A stretch of 64,000 nt of DNA from Thermogemmatispora sp042408965 (GCA_042408965.1 JBHOQN010000170.1:33578-97577), one strand, 5' to 3'; counted from the stretch's first letter, positions 37,496-46,697 are shown. The notes: generated from the sequence alone by a model not told the origin. Numbers and translations: made by a program.

Positions 37496-38302
37496 ATGTC
37501 AGTACACGAATTGAGCATCAGACCAGAGCAGCAGGCCACACGCTCCGTTTACGTCCTGGGCGTACGGGTCGATCGCGTCCTACAGGAGCAGGCGCTGGAC
37601 CTGATTGAGGCACTGATCAGGCAGCGGCGCGCCGCGAACAACCAGCGGGCCTGTCAGCAGATTGTGACCGTCAATACAGAGTTTGTCATGGAGGCGCGTA
37701 GAAACCGCGCCTTTCGCCAGGCCATCAACGCCTCTGCGCTGGCGGTGCCCGATGGGATTGGCGTTGTCTGGGCTACGCGCTACCTGGGCCGGCCAGCCCC
37801 GGAACGCATCACCGGGACGGATCTGCTGCCCGCCATTGCGGAGCGCTGTGCCGCCAGCGGCTACCGGCTCTATCTGCTCGGCGCCGCTCCTGGTGTGGCC
37901 GAGGCTGCGGCTGAGCGTCTCTGTCAGCGTTTTCCCACGCTGCAGATCGCTGGCACCTATGCCGGTTCTCCAGCGCCGGCCGAGGAGGAGGAGATCATCG
38001 CCCGCATCGGCGCAGCCAGAGCCGACGTGCTCTGTGTGGCCTACGGCGCGCCCGCCCAGGAGCTGTGGATCCATCGCAACCTGGCGCGCCTGCCGGTGGC
38101 CGTGGCCATGGGCGTCGGAGGGGCTCTCGACTTTCTCTCTGGCCGCAAGAAGCGCGCCCCTCGCAGCATGCAACGCCTGGGACTGGAATGGCTCTACCGG
38201 CTCTATCGCGAGCCGTGGCGCTGGCGGCGCATGCTGGCCCTACCCCGCTTCGCGATCGTCGTGATCTCCAAAGGACGAGGAATACAAGAGCATGACGCAT
38301 GA
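37496..38302 (+). CDS. WecG/TagA/CpsF family glycosyltransferase
   Basis: GT26 enzymes add an N-acetylmannosamine(uronate) or related sugar to a lipid-linked precursor of teichoic acids or exopolysaccharides. The 268-residue protein has IVTVNTEFVMEARRN, VPDGIGVVWATRYLG, ERITGTDLLPAIAE, LLGAAPGVAEAAAE and the end RAPRSMQRLGLEWLYRLYRE. It overlaps the heptose kinase gene by 11 bases, so it belongs with the surface-sugar genes that follow. Confidence 0.92.
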   Translation: MSVHELSIRPEQQATRSVYVLGVRVDRVLQEQALDLIEALIRQRRAANNQRACQQIVTVNTEFVMEARRNRAFRQAINASALAVPDGIGVVWATRYLGRPAPERITGTDLLPAIAERCAASGYRLYLLGAAPGVAEAAAERLCQRFPTLQIAGTYAGSPAPAEEEEIIARIGAARADVLCVAYGAPAQELWIHRNLARLPVAVAMGVGGALDFLSGRKKRAPRSMQRLGLEWLYRLYREPWRWRRMLALPRFAIVVISKGRGIQEHDA

Positions 38303-39326
38303 GCAGCAGTACGGTGGCGCAGCGCGCGCGGAGCGTCTGCGCGCCCTTATTTCTGGCTTCGCCGGCAAACGTGTCCTGGTGATCGGCGATATGGTCGCCG
38401 ATGAGTACCTGATCGGACGCCCGACGCGCATCGCGCGCGAGGCGCCGGTGCTGATCCTCGAGCTGAGCGAGGAACGCACGATACCCGGCGGGGCCACCAA
38501 CGTCGCGGTCAACGCCCGTTCGCTGGGAGCCGAGGTCTTCCTGGCCGGCGTGGTCGGCGCGGACGCCGCGGGCGAGCGCCTGCGCCGCGCCATCAGCGAG
38601 CTGGGCATCCACCAGGAGGGCCTCTTCACTGATGGCGAGCGTCCCACCTCGACGAAGACTCGTATCCTCGCTGGCAGCTCCCAGGTGGTGCGTCAGCACA
38701 TCGTGCGCATCGATCGCGTCGATACCTCGGAGGTCTGCGAGCCTTGCAAGGGGGAGATCATCGCCTACATTCAGCGTATGCTCCCCTCCATGGATGCCGT
38801 GATGCTGGCCGACTACGAGAACGGCGTGATCAGTCCTGATATCATTGCCGCCTGTCTGCCGATGGCGCGCGAGCTGGGCAAGATCAGCGTGGTGGATTCG
38901 CACGGCTCGCTTTTCCGCTTCCAGGGCGTCACCGCGCTGACGCCCAACCAGCCAGAGGCCGAGTCGACGCTGGGGATCACCATCCAGAACAGCGCCGACC
39001 TCAACGAGGCGGGCCGGCGCCTTCTCGAGGGCAGCCATGCCCGCGGCGTGCTCATCACCCGCGGTAGCGAGGGGATGAGCCTCTTCGAGGCCGGCAAAGA
39101 GCCGCTGCACCTGCCGATCTACCGGCTGAACCGCCACAGCAGCGAGGTCGTCGACACCAATGGCGCGGGCGACACTGTGGCGGCCACCTTCACCCTGGCT
39201 CTGAGCGCCGGCGCCAGCATGGCGGAGGCCGCCTATCTGGCCAACGCCGCCGCTGCCCTGGTGGTACGCCGCCTCGGCTGCGCCAGCAACACACCTGAAG
39301 AACTCCTGAGTGCGCTCAGCGAGTAA
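38292..39326 (+). CDS. Heptose 7-phosphate kinase (RfaE1/HldE-N type)
   Basis: A PfkB-family kinase of 344 residues. It has the N-terminal VLVIGDMVADEYLIG and REAPVLILEL, GGATNVAVNARSLGA, ADYENGVIS, LTPNQPEAE and the catalytic DTNGAGDTVAA (Asp near residue 293). Substrate is probably D-glycero-D-manno-heptose 7-phosphate, as the RfaE2-type gene follows 38 bases later. In enterobacteria the two halves are one protein; here they are separate. An outer-membrane LPS is not expected in this lineage, so the heptose may go to a surface glycan or S-layer. Confidence 0.9.
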   Translation: MTHEQQYGGAARAERLRALISGFAGKRVLVIGDMVADEYLIGRPTRIAREAPVLILELSEERTIPGGATNVAVNARSLGAEVFLAGVVGADAAGERLRRAISELGIHQEGLFTDGERPTSTKTRILAGSSQVVRQHIVRIDRVDTSEVCEPCKGEIIAYIQRMLPSMDAVMLADYENGVISPDIIAACLPMARELGKISVVDSHGSLFRFQGVTALTPNQPEAESTLGITIQNSADLNEAGRRLLEGSHARGVLITRGSEGMSLFEAGKEPLHLPIYRLNRHSSEVVDTNGAGDTVAATFTLALSAGASMAEAAYLANAAAALVVRRLGCASNTPEELLSALSE

Positions 39327-39364
39327 GGCAATTTCTCTGGAAGAAAAGGACAGGCAGCATAAGC

Positions 39365-39883
39365 GTGTATGATCCACTGGCAATACAGCGCAAAGTCATG
39401 GAGCACCCGACGCTGGCGGCTGAGGTAGCCCGGCGTCAGCGCGCCGGCGAGCGCGGCGTCTTCACCAACGGCTGTTTCGATCTGCTGCACCTGGGACATG
39501 TCCGCTACCTGCAGGAGGCGCGCGCCCTGGGCGATTTCCTGGTCGTCGGCCTCAACAGCGATAGCAGCGTGCGCCTCCTGAAGGGCGCTGGCAGGCCGCT
39601 GGTCCCCGCGGCAGAGCGCGCCGAGATTCTGGCGGCGCTCGCCTGCGTTGACTATGTGACGATCTTTGGCGAGCCAACGGCCAGCGCCCTGATCGCTCTG
39701 CTGCGGCCAGCCCTCTACGTCAAAGGCGGCGACTACGCCAGCGGCGCAGGCACGACCCCTGATCCGCAGCGCTTACCAGAGGCGCGGACTGTCCAGGAGT
39801 ATGGGGGCAGCGTGCGCCTCATTCCGTACCTGCCAGGGCACTCTACCACTGAGCTAATCGCGGCCATCAAAGGCCTGCCCTGA
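39365..39883 (+). CDS. Heptose 1-phosphate nucleotidyltransferase (RfaE2/HldE-C type)
   Basis: The 172-residue cytidylyltransferase-fold enzyme activates a heptose phosphate with ATP or another NTP. Motifs: FTNGCFDLLHLGHVRYL (HxGH), VGLNSDSSVR, LVPAAERAEILAAL, YVKGGDY. GTG 39365 has a weak ribosome-binding site; Met12 (39398) is another candidate. It pairs with the kinase upstream to supply an activated heptose. Confidence 0.9.
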   Translation: MYDPLAIQRKVMEHPTLAAEVARRQRAGERGVFTNGCFDLLHLGHVRYLQEARALGDFLVVGLNSDSSVRLLKGAGRPLVPAAERAEILAALACVDYVTIFGEPTASALIALLRPALYVKGGDYASGAGTTPDPQRLPEARTVQEYGGSVRLIPYLPGHSTTELIAAIKGLP

Positions 39884-39945
39884 TCCGACGCGCCAGCGAT
39901 GCGCGCGGCGCGCCCACTTACCCTTGCACGGAGACCAATCTCATC

Positions 39946-41682
39946 ATGGCAGATGAACACTCTCTCGATCCTACGCACGACGCCACGGCTCCCGAGGCGG
40001 AGCCGTCTGGCGCCAGCCCTCTGGTGATGGCTGCTCCCGGGGACCAGGAAGTGCCCCTGCCCGCGGAGGAGCCAGCGACTGTAGCCCCACCCGCCGATTC
40101 AGGTGTGCGGCGGCAGGTCGCTCGCGGGGCTTCGCTGGTGATGCTGGGCAACCTGGGCAGCAGCATCATGGGGATGGTCCGTCAGATCGTTATCTCGGCC
40201 CTTGGCAAGAGTATCGCTGGTCCCTTTCTCTCAGCCAGCGTCTCGATGCAGACCTTCTACGACTTTGTGATCAACGGCTCGGTGGACAAGGCCCTGATCC
40301 CTACGTTCAGCGATTACTCTTCCCCCGAGAAACGCCAGGAGTTCCGGCACCTGGTCTTCACGCTGGTCAACATTGTCACCCTGCTGATGCTGCTGATCGC
40401 TCTGGTCTACGCCGTACTGGCCCCCCAGTTTGTGAACTTCGTGGCCCAGGGCTACAGCGGTCCCGAGAAGACCCTGACGCTCCACTACTCGCAGATCATC
40501 TTCTTCTCTCTGGTGGGCCTGGGGCCTTTCTCAGTGCTGCTGGCGGCCCTCTATACCTTGCGTGAGTTCGGCTGGCCGGCCTTTGCCACGGCGGCTTTCC
40601 ACATCGGGATCATCGCTGGAGTGATCGTCGGGGCCATCATCGGAGAGCAGCACTTTGGGCAGTACGGCATCGCCTGCGGCGTGCTGCTGGGAGCCGCCGG
40701 CGAGATCCTGCTTCTGCTGCCGGGCATTCGCCGTCAGAAGCTGGGCTACCTCTTTGTCTTCAACCTGCGCCACCCGGCTATTCCACGTATCCTCAAGCTC
40801 TACGCTCCGGTGGCCCTGAGCTACTTCGTGCTCAATGTGCTGCTGGCCAACTTCGATCTGCATCTGGCGTCGCTGACCCCCGGCGATGGCGCGGCGAATG
40901 TGACCGCCCTGCAGAACGCCACTCGCCTGTTGCAGTTTCCTGTGGGGCTGGTGGCCTCGGCGCTGGCGTTCGCCATTCTGCCGCTGCTCTCAGTTCAGGC
41001 CAGTAACGGCGAGGAGGAGCGCTTCAAAGAGACCCTGATGGCGGGCATTCGCCTGGGCCTGCTGGTCATGATCCCCGCTGCCCTGGGGCTGATCATCCTG
41101 CGCCAGCCCATCTGCGACCTGATCTATCGCCACGGCCGCTACACGCCTCACGATGCGCAACTGGCGGCCACGGCCCTCCAGAATTACGCCTATCAGCTGC
41201 CCTTCGTGGCCGTGGACCAGCTCCTGATGGCGGCCTTCTTCGCGCGCAAAAACACGGTCGTGCCGGTCGCCGTGGGCTTCATCACCATCCTGGGCTATCT
41301 TTCGGTGGCGCTGCCCTTCTATGGGACGATTGGCATGCCCGCTCTGGCCTTCGCGAACACCGTGCAGAACTCCTCACACGCCCTGATCCTCCTGGCCATC
41401 TGGCGCCTGCAGCGCGGCTCCCTGCACTGGCGCAGCACCCTGCCCACGCTGCTCAAAATCCTGCTGGCGGCGCTGGTGATGGGTTGCGTGGCCTGGTTCC
41501 TGCAGCTTGCCCTGGGGCAGATTGCCGTCTTCTCTACCGCGAGCACCCTGGGTGCACTGTTGACCGTGGTAGTCGTTGGAGGCGCTGCGGCCGGGGTCTA
41601 CTTTGGCTGCGTGCTGCTGCTGCGTGTGGAGGAGGTGGGCCTGCTCAAGAACGCCGTGCTGGCAAAACTGGGGAGGAAGTGA
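39946..41682 (+). CDS. murJ: Lipid II flippase MurJ
   Basis: The 578-residue multispanning MOP-family transporter flips lipid-linked peptidoglycan precursor. The first 60 residues are an acidic, Pro-rich cytoplasmic leader; then about 14 membrane helices begin with GASLVMLGNLGSSIMGMVRQ. The family marks LSASVSMQTFYDFVINGSVDKALIP and ALQNATRLLQFPVGLVASAL are visible. It closes the surface-glycan gene group and is followed by a hairpin; flipping of another lipid-linked glycan is also possible. Confidence 0.88.
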   Translation: MADEHSLDPTHDATAPEAEPSGASPLVMAAPGDQEVPLPAEEPATVAPPADSGVRRQVARGASLVMLGNLGSSIMGMVRQIVISALGKSIAGPFLSASVSMQTFYDFVINGSVDKALIPTFSDYSSPEKRQEFRHLVFTLVNIVTLLMLLIALVYAVLAPQFVNFVAQGYSGPEKTLTLHYSQIIFFSLVGLGPFSVLLAALYTLREFGWPAFATAAFHIGIIAGVIVGAIIGEQHFGQYGIACGVLLGAAGEILLLLPGIRRQKLGYLFVFNLRHPAIPRILKLYAPVALSYFVLNVLLANFDLHLASLTPGDGAANVTALQNATRLLQFPVGLVASALAFAILPLLSVQASNGEEERFKETLMAGIRLGLLVMIPAALGLIILRQPICDLIYRHGRYTPHDAQLAATALQNYAYQLPFVAVDQLLMAAFFARKNTVVPVAVGFITILGYLSVALPFYGTIGMPALAFANTVQNSSHALILLAIWRLQRGSLHWRSTLPTLLKILLAALVMGCVAWFLQLALGQIAVFSTASTLGALLTVVVVGGAAAGVYFGCVLLLRVEEVGLLKNAVLAKLGRK

Positions 41683-41700
41683 GCAACCTTCCTTCCTCCC
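41671..41700 (+). terminator. Hairpin after murJ
   Basis: GGGAGGAAG (41671-41679) pairs with CTTCCTCCC (41692-41700), overlapping the stop codon region of murJ, between convergent genes; no T-tract. Confidence 0.5.
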
Positions 41701-41778
41701 GCTGCTGCATGCCATACTGGTGGCCGGCTGGAGGCCATGGCGCCGGACATCGGGGATCGGCCAGAGATGCTTGAGGTG

Positions 41779-42711
41779 CTAGCTGACGATGATCACGCCC
41801 GCCCGCCAGGTATCGACGGCATGCTCCACCGCATGGATGTAGGCCTGCTCATCGTTGTGATCGGCCGCCGGCGCATATTTGGGAATGATTTGCTCGATCG
41901 TCACCCGTCCCCACTGGGCCACATAGAGGTTGCGAATCAGCTTGTACCACTGCAGAAAACCATCCTCCCAGCTATACATGATGGCGAAGCCCTGGCCGTT
42001 GGGGTTGGTACATTGACGAGTGGGAATGCAGCGGATATTGCCAAGGGATTTCGTCACGCGAGCCACCCCCTGGGTGCCAAAGGTGCTCTCATGCATGAAG
42101 AAGGCCAGGGCATAGACTGGATCAATGCCGTACTGCACCCCGTAATCGTAGAGCGCCTGACCCTTGCCAGCCGCGGGTGAGTGATAGGTGGCCAGTACCT
42201 TGTTAATAAAGGCGGCGGTGATGGTCGGCTTGCCAAGCACAGAGTAAGGGCCGGCATTGGTGGGAATGCTCTGCCTGGGCGGGAGAGGACCGTTGCTCGC
42301 TTCCCAGGTGTTGAAGGCGTCGAACGAGCCGCCCACCTGCACGGGATAGACCTGCCCGGCGATGGTAATCAGATGCATGCTCGGCGTGCGCTCGAAGATG
42401 GCGGCGCTCACCAGCACCAGCGTGCCGAGCACAACCACGACCATACACAGAATAAACGGCCCCAGCCAGTGCCCGTGCTCTCGCCAGGTGGAGAGTGGTG
42501 AGCGCGTCTCTTTCACCTCTACAACCGGCGGCCCACTCGTTACGACCGAGCGCGGTCGGACACTCGTCTGGTGGCGCGATGCGGCGGTCAGCGCGGTCGG
42601 ATGGATCTCTTCCTCGGCCAGCACGCGGGTCGCCCGTCGCCGGGGCGGCTCAAAGAGCCGTGCCTCTTCCTCAGAGCGGCCATTTCGCCCGTAGCTGCTC
42701 CCATTAGCCAT
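41779..42711 (-). CDS. Membrane-anchored glucosaminidase-like protein
   Basis: The 310-residue protein has a basic cytoplasmic N-terminus, one membrane helix (about 82-107) and an outer domain of the glucosaminidase/lysozyme-like fold. The likely catalytic Glu is in YALAFFMHESTFGTQG (about residue 208), followed by SLGNIRC and GFAIMYSWEDGFLQWYKLI. It should cut peptidoglycan glycan strands during growth or division. It is convergent with murJ and stands alone. Confidence 0.82.
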   Translation of the reverse strand: MANGSSYGRNGRSEEEARLFEPPRRRATRVLAEEEIHPTALTAASRHQTSVRPRSVVTSGPPVVEVKETRSPLSTWREHGHWLGPFILCMVVVVLGTLVLVSAAIFERTPSMHLITIAGQVYPVQVGGSFDAFNTWEASNGPLPPRQSIPTNAGPYSVLGKPTITAAFINKVLATYHSPAAGKGQALYDYGVQYGIDPVYALAFFMHESTFGTQGVARVTKSLGNIRCIPTRQCTNPNGQGFAIMYSWEDGFLQWYKLIRNLYVAQWGRVTIEQIIPKYAPAADHNDEQAYIHAVEHAVDTWRAGVIIVS

Positions 42712-43110
42712 ATGTGAATCCTCTAAGAACTTTTGTTCCAGTCCCTGACACGAAGGCAGCGGTTATTCTAACACACTGCGCCCTGTTTCTGCAAGGAGGG
42801 CTGATTTGAGTCACGCTGATACGTTCGTATGCATATGCATGCGCTCTGGTACTAGAGAGGATACCACAACTCCGCTAAAAATGCCAGTTGATGCACAAGA
42901 TTACAGACGACGAGTGTCACCAGATTTGGGGAAGAGAGGTGTCAGTAGAAGGGGCCAGCCGCGCTCAGTACGATTGCTGGCAACCGGGTGAGGCCACCGC
43001 TCGTACTTGCCAGTGTCACAACGGAGGCGGCGATCTCAGCCTCTCGGGAGCAGGTAGTTCGTTGTCCCACCCAGGTTCAACGCATATCACAGGAGGCGAA
43101 AGCAGAGACA
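42712..43110. other. 399-base region upstream of terC
   Basis: No gene is supported. AAGGAGGG at 42793-42800 is followed 5 bases on by a TTG opening a 61-codon frame, but the peptide has no family-like features. The rest is a long leader for the TerC gene, with several short inverted repeats; I could not fit it to the Mn2+ riboswitch that often precedes this family. Confidence 0.35.
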
Positions 43111-43806
43111 GTGTTTGAGTTTCTAGGAGCCATTGGCGGAATCATCCTGGTTGATCTCGTGCTCAGCGGTGATAACGCGCTGGTGATCGGGGCCGCCGCT
43201 GCCGGGCTACCGCGGCGCCAGCGCTGGCTGGCCATTGTCGTCGGCGGTGGAGGAGCCGTCGTCCTGCGGACAGGATTTGCCGTGATCGCCACATTTCTAC
43301 TGACGCTGCCTCTGCTGCAGGCGCTGGGAGGTCTGTTGCTCCTCGCTGTCGCCATCCATCTCTTGATGGGCCGTCCCGCCTCAGGAGAGGTCACCGCCGG
43401 GAAGCCTGCGGCCCACACGGGGCAGCACACAGGTGGCTCGCTCCTTTCGGCGATGCTCACCATCCTGATCGCCGATGCCACGATGAGTCTGGACAACGTC
43501 ATAGCTGTGGGGGCGCTGGCTCACGGCGATCTGCTGCTGCTGGCCACGGGCATTCTTCTGAGCCTGCTGATCCTCATGTTCGGCAGCGCCCTGGTGGCAG
43601 AGCTGATCGGACGGCTGCCCTGGCTGCTGGACCTGGCCTCGCTGGTACTGGGCTGGACGGCGGGCCACCTTATAATGAGCGATCTGCGTGTAGGCCCCGT
43701 GCTCAGGCAGCTTCCCTGGATGGAGGTCGCTGTGCCTGCCGCCTGCCTTGCACTGGTGCTGCTGGCCGATGTGCTGCTGCGCCAGCGGGTCCGCCAGGCC
43801 AGCTAG
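43111..43806 (+). CDS. TerC family integral membrane protein (YjbE type)
   Basis: Multispanning protein with the two conserved acidic membrane motifs VDLVLSGDNALVIG and DATMSLDNVIAVG. Members export metal ions such as manganese, some to load exported proteins. From GTG 43111 (VFEFLGAIGG) it has 231 residues, the normal length; AGGAGG lies 14 bases upstream, a bit far. The frame is open to 42988, but those 41 codons are not family-like. Confidence 0.87.
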   Translation: MFEFLGAIGGIILVDLVLSGDNALVIGAAAAGLPRRQRWLAIVVGGGGAVVLRTGFAVIATFLLTLPLLQALGGLLLLAVAIHLLMGRPASGEVTAGKPAAHTGQHTGGSLLSAMLTILIADATMSLDNVIAVGALAHGDLLLLATGILLSLLILMFGSALVAELIGRLPWLLDLASLVLGWTAGHLIMSDLRVGPVLRQLPWMEVAVPAACLALVLLADVLLRQRVRQAS

Positions 43807-43854
43807 CCGGCCCCGCGCGAACCTGCCTCCCGCCCTCTTTTTCAGAGACCAATC

Positions 43855-43883
43855 TTGCCGCGTCACTATAAGTAGACTATAAT
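43855..43883 (+). promoter_or_regulatory. Promoter of the padR gene
   Basis: TTGCCG (43855-43860), 17 bases, perfect TATAAT (43878-43883). The heptamer ACTATAA occurs at 43865-43871 and again at 43876-43882, an 11-base-phased repeat overlapping the -10 box that could be an operator. Confidence 0.7.
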
Positions 43884-43933
43884 GGACGCAAATCCCACCT
43901 CCCGGATGGGTCTCTTCACGCTCGAGGAACAAT

Positions 43934-44476
43934 ATGCATGTCAGCGAGCCTGCCGAATATGCCATCCTGGGGTTGCTCGAAGCTCGCCCCATGCATGGGT
44001 ACGAGATGTTCCAGCATTTCCAGAGTGGCGCCCTGGGCCAGATCGTGCATCTGGAGATGAGCCAGATGTACGCCTTCCTCAAAAAGCTGGAGCGGCTGCG
44101 CTATATCGCAGCCGAGCTGGAGCCACAGGGATCGCGGCCGCCCCGCAAGGTCTTCCACCTCACGGAGGCCGGGCGGCAGCACTTCACGCACTGGCTGATC
44201 CAGCCAGTCGAGCGTCCGCGTGACATCCGCATTCTCTTCCTGATCAAGCTCTACTTCATCCGCTCGGTGCTGCCGGAAGAGCTGCCCTGTCTGATCGAGC
44301 GCCAGATCAGCGCCTGCGAGAGCTTCTTGCAGCACCTCGAAGCGCTACCGACTGGCTATGACGTCTCGCAGGACTTGGCCTTCTTTGATCGCGTGGTTCT
44401 ACGCAGCCGCATCCACCAGACACGCGCCCTGCTCGAATGGCTCCATGAGCTGCAGAGCGACTGCCACCGCTACTGA
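43934..44476 (+). CDS. PadR family transcriptional regulator
   Basis: The 180-residue protein has a winged helix with the family start AEYAILGLLEARPMHGYEM and SQMYAFLKKLERLRYI, PPRKVFHLTEAG, and a C-terminal helical dimer domain of the Vir_act_alpha_C type. PadR proteins repress genes for phenolic-acid detoxification, drug efflux or others and often themselves. GAGG lies 7 bases before the ATG. It is flanked by terC and a cytochrome c assembly gene; the target is not evident. Confidence 0.92.
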   Translation: MHVSEPAEYAILGLLEARPMHGYEMFQHFQSGALGQIVHLEMSQMYAFLKKLERLRYIAAELEPQGSRPPRKVFHLTEAGRQHFTHWLIQPVERPRDIRILFLIKLYFIRSVLPEELPCLIERQISACESFLQHLEALPTGYDVSQDLAFFDRVVLRSRIHQTRALLEWLHELQSDCHRY

Positions 44477-44557
44477 GGCGCAGGCCAGCAACCGCTCCCG
44501 CCCGCCAGCGCTCGGATCGGGGGTCACACTCGACCGCAGCAGCGGCGCCCCACTCGT

Positions 44558-44586
44558 TTGACGCTCTTCCTCTGCTATGCTACTAT
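44558..44586 (+). promoter_or_regulatory. Promoter of ccsB
   Basis: TTGACG (44558-44563), 17 bases, TACTAT (44581-44586). It lies inside the longest open frame, which supports the later start at 44717. Confidence 0.55.
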
Positions 44587-44716
44587 CTGTAGGAACACGA
44601 TTCAATCTCCCGACCGGGCCTCTACCCGTCGCACGCTCCGGGGGACGCAGCGCCGCCAGCGTGCACATAGGCGATCTTATGACCTGGATGGTTATTGTTA
44701 TAGAGCGAGGTTCAGG

Positions 44717-45796
44717 ATGCAGCTATTATTTGTCACAGCCAGCAGCGGGACGGCGGACCTGCAGGGACTGGCTACGCTCTCTAAGTATCTCTTTACAACC
44801 GGGCTATGCATGATCGGGGTCATGACGCTGGCCTATCTCTGGTACACCATCGGGGCGGCCCGGCTGGCCAGGCAGGTGGCCGGAGCCAGAGAGCGCGATC
44901 GCCGCCAGAGCCGAGCCGCGGGCAAGGGAGGCAAACTTGCGGCAGCCAGCGACGGCAGCGGCAACGTAGCTACCCTCGTGCGCAGCGAGGTGATCCTCAA
45001 TGAGCAGCCCGATGGCGAAACCCCTATCGCCCTTAATCGCAATCTGATCACCGTCGGGCGCATCGGCACCACGGTGGGCTGGTTCGCCGTCATCACTCTC
45101 ATCCTCTCTCAGCTCCTGCGCGCCATCGTCACCCAGCACGCGCCCTGGAGCAACCTCTTCGAGTTCAGCGTCAGTTTTACCGCGGCACTCCTGCTCAGCT
45201 ACCTGATCTTCGAGGCTCGCTTCCACGAGCGGGTGCGCGCCTGGGGCATCTATGTCTGCGCACTCTCCGTGATCACGCTGGCGATCGCCATCTATGTGGG
45301 CACCTCCTACAATCTCATCAGCGGCTCAACGCAGCTCATCCCTGCTCTGCAGGATCAGCCCATCCTGACACTGCATGTCTCCATGGCGATCTTCGCCTAC
45401 GCGCTCTTCAGCGTGGCTTTTGGCACGGGGATCATCATCCTGATCCAGGGCGGCGAGGGACAGCGCTTCGCCTGGCTGCCATCGGCGGAGGCCGCCGACG
45501 AGCTGGGCTACAAAGCGGTGATCATCGGCTTCCCGCTGCTGGCACTCAACCTCATCCTGGGAGCCTACTGGGCCAACTACGCCTGGGGCCATTTCTGGAG
45601 CTGGGACCCGAAAGAGACCTCGGCCCTGATCACCTGGCTGATCTACGCCGTCTACCTGCATGCGCGCGGCATCCGCGGCTGGCGTGGCAGGCGCATCGGC
45701 TGGCTGCTCGTGATCGGCTTTGCCGCCACGCTCTTCACCTACTACGGGGTCAGCTTCCTGGTCCCCAGCCTGCATAGCTACGCTACCCCCCAGTAA
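44717..45796 (+). CDS. Cytochrome c biogenesis protein CcsB (ResC/CcsA type)
   Basis: Haem-handling membrane protein of the System II pathway. From ATG 44717 (MQLLFVTASS) it has 359 residues and about eight membrane helices. The tryptophan-rich haem-binding motif is WGHFWSWDPKETSALITW (about residues 290-307), with a flanking His in LHVSMAIFAYALF. A charged loop (about residues 50-100) follows the first helix. Its usual partner ResB/Ccs1 is not in the window. It supplies c-type cytochromes to the respiratory chain. Confidence 0.9.
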   Translation: MQLLFVTASSGTADLQGLATLSKYLFTTGLCMIGVMTLAYLWYTIGAARLARQVAGARERDRRQSRAAGKGGKLAAASDGSGNVATLVRSEVILNEQPDGETPIALNRNLITVGRIGTTVGWFAVITLILSQLLRAIVTQHAPWSNLFEFSVSFTAALLLSYLIFEARFHERVRAWGIYVCALSVITLAIAIYVGTSYNLISGSTQLIPALQDQPILTLHVSMAIFAYALFSVAFGTGIIILIQGGEGQRFAWLPSAEAADELGYKAVIIGFPLLALNLILGAYWANYAWGHFWSWDPKETSALITWLIYAVYLHARGIRGWRGRRIGWLLVIGFAATLFTYYGVSFLVPSLHSYATPQ

Positions 45797-45815
45797 GCTG
45801 GTGGCTGAGCCTGGA

Positions 45816-46565
45816 TTAGAATAACTCCCGCGAGAGCTGCAGGCGGTAACGTGGATTGTAGGCTCTGTCGCAGAAACTACAGGAGACCGGACGACTATAG
45901 CGGCGCGCTCGAGGATATTCCTTCCCACAGTTGGGGCAGACGTATACATAGCGCAGCGGACGATGGGCGCGCCGCAGACGCTCGCGGTAGGCGCTCTCTT
46001 CCTGCAGCAGGCGCCGCAGCTCCTCCAGATCATAGCCGGTGACGGCAGCCTCATCGGCCGCGATCGAGTCGTAGCCGTGATGGCGATGGCGACGTGGAGT
46101 GCCGCGTACACGATCAGCGAGGTGGATCAGCTCATGGGCCACTGTCACCTCCAGCGAGCGCGGCTGCATATCGGCCTCGATGAAGATCAGATGACGGTGG
46201 CGCGCCGGCGCCGGCGGCGTGGGATTCTCGCCAAAGCCTGGCAGCGTTGGTGCCGTGCCGGAACACCTCCCAGTACGCGCAAGTGCGCGCCAGCTCGCGC
46301 GATCAGCCGCTGGCGACTCTGCGCGCCCTGGCAATTGCACATAGCAGTAACAGCCCAGGACCATAAAATTCAAACGCTTGCCGGTCCAGCGCATGTACTC
46401 GCGCCGGTCCTGGGTCAGAGCCAGCAGCTTCAACTCATGCTCAGGCAGCTCCAGCTTGTGCCAGTAATGCCAGAGCCAGCCCTCAACCACAGGGCTGGCA
46501 TGAAGAATCGGGCCGGCCTCTACCGGCGGCAGGGCCGGTGAACCTGCTGTGCGCGCGGCACTCAT
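45816..46565 (-). CDS. SprT-like zinc metalloprotein
   Basis: The protein has a HExxH site in VAHELIHLADRVRG (about residue 165) and a C-terminal zinc ribbon CPNCGKEY and CSFCDRAYNPRY, the layout of SprT/Spartan-type proteases. The N-terminal part (WLWHYWHKLELPEHELKLLAL) is unfamiliar and a Pro/Arg-rich linker lies in the middle. Substrate unknown; Spartan relatives digest DNA-protein crosslinks, but bacterial SprT function is not settled. The start is Met at 46565, with another ATG-type start at 46583. Confidence 0.75.
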   Translation of the reverse strand: MSAARTAGSPALPPVEAGPILHASPVVEGWLWHYWHKLELPEHELKLLALTQDRREYMRWTGKRLNFMVLGCYCYVQLPGRAESPAADRASWRALARTGRCSGTAPTLPGFGENPTPPAPARHRHLIFIEADMQPRSLEVTVAHELIHLADRVRGTPRRHRHHGYDSIAADEAAVTGYDLEELRRLLQEESAYRERLRRAHRPLRYVYVCPNCGKEYPRARRYSRPVSCSFCDRAYNPRYRLQLSRELF

Positions 46566-46633
46566 AACCGCTCTGCTCCTCATTTCCCCATGCTTGGCCA
46601 GGACGTTCCCGGCAACCTCTGCTCTGCACTAGC

Positions 46634-46662
46634 AGTATATCAAGCGGATACAAGAGACGCAA
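46634..46662 (-). promoter_or_regulatory. Promoter of the SprT-like gene
   Basis: On the minus strand TTGCGT (46662-46657), 17 bases, TATACT (46639-46634). Confidence 0.6.
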
Positions 46663-46697
46663 GCTTCCTGGAACCGTGCAGCAGGCTACTGCCTCGC

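Noticed and set aside
37995..39383. Open frame (462 codons) opposite the glycosyltransferase and heptose kinase genes
   Set aside because: Spans two well-supported genes on the other strand; no motif or start signal.
42870..43110. Manganese (yybP-ykoY) riboswitch before terC
   Set aside because: The leader has GGGGAAG and several hairpins, but I could not place the conserved GGGGAGUAG loop and its partner loop; a covariance search with RF00080 would decide.
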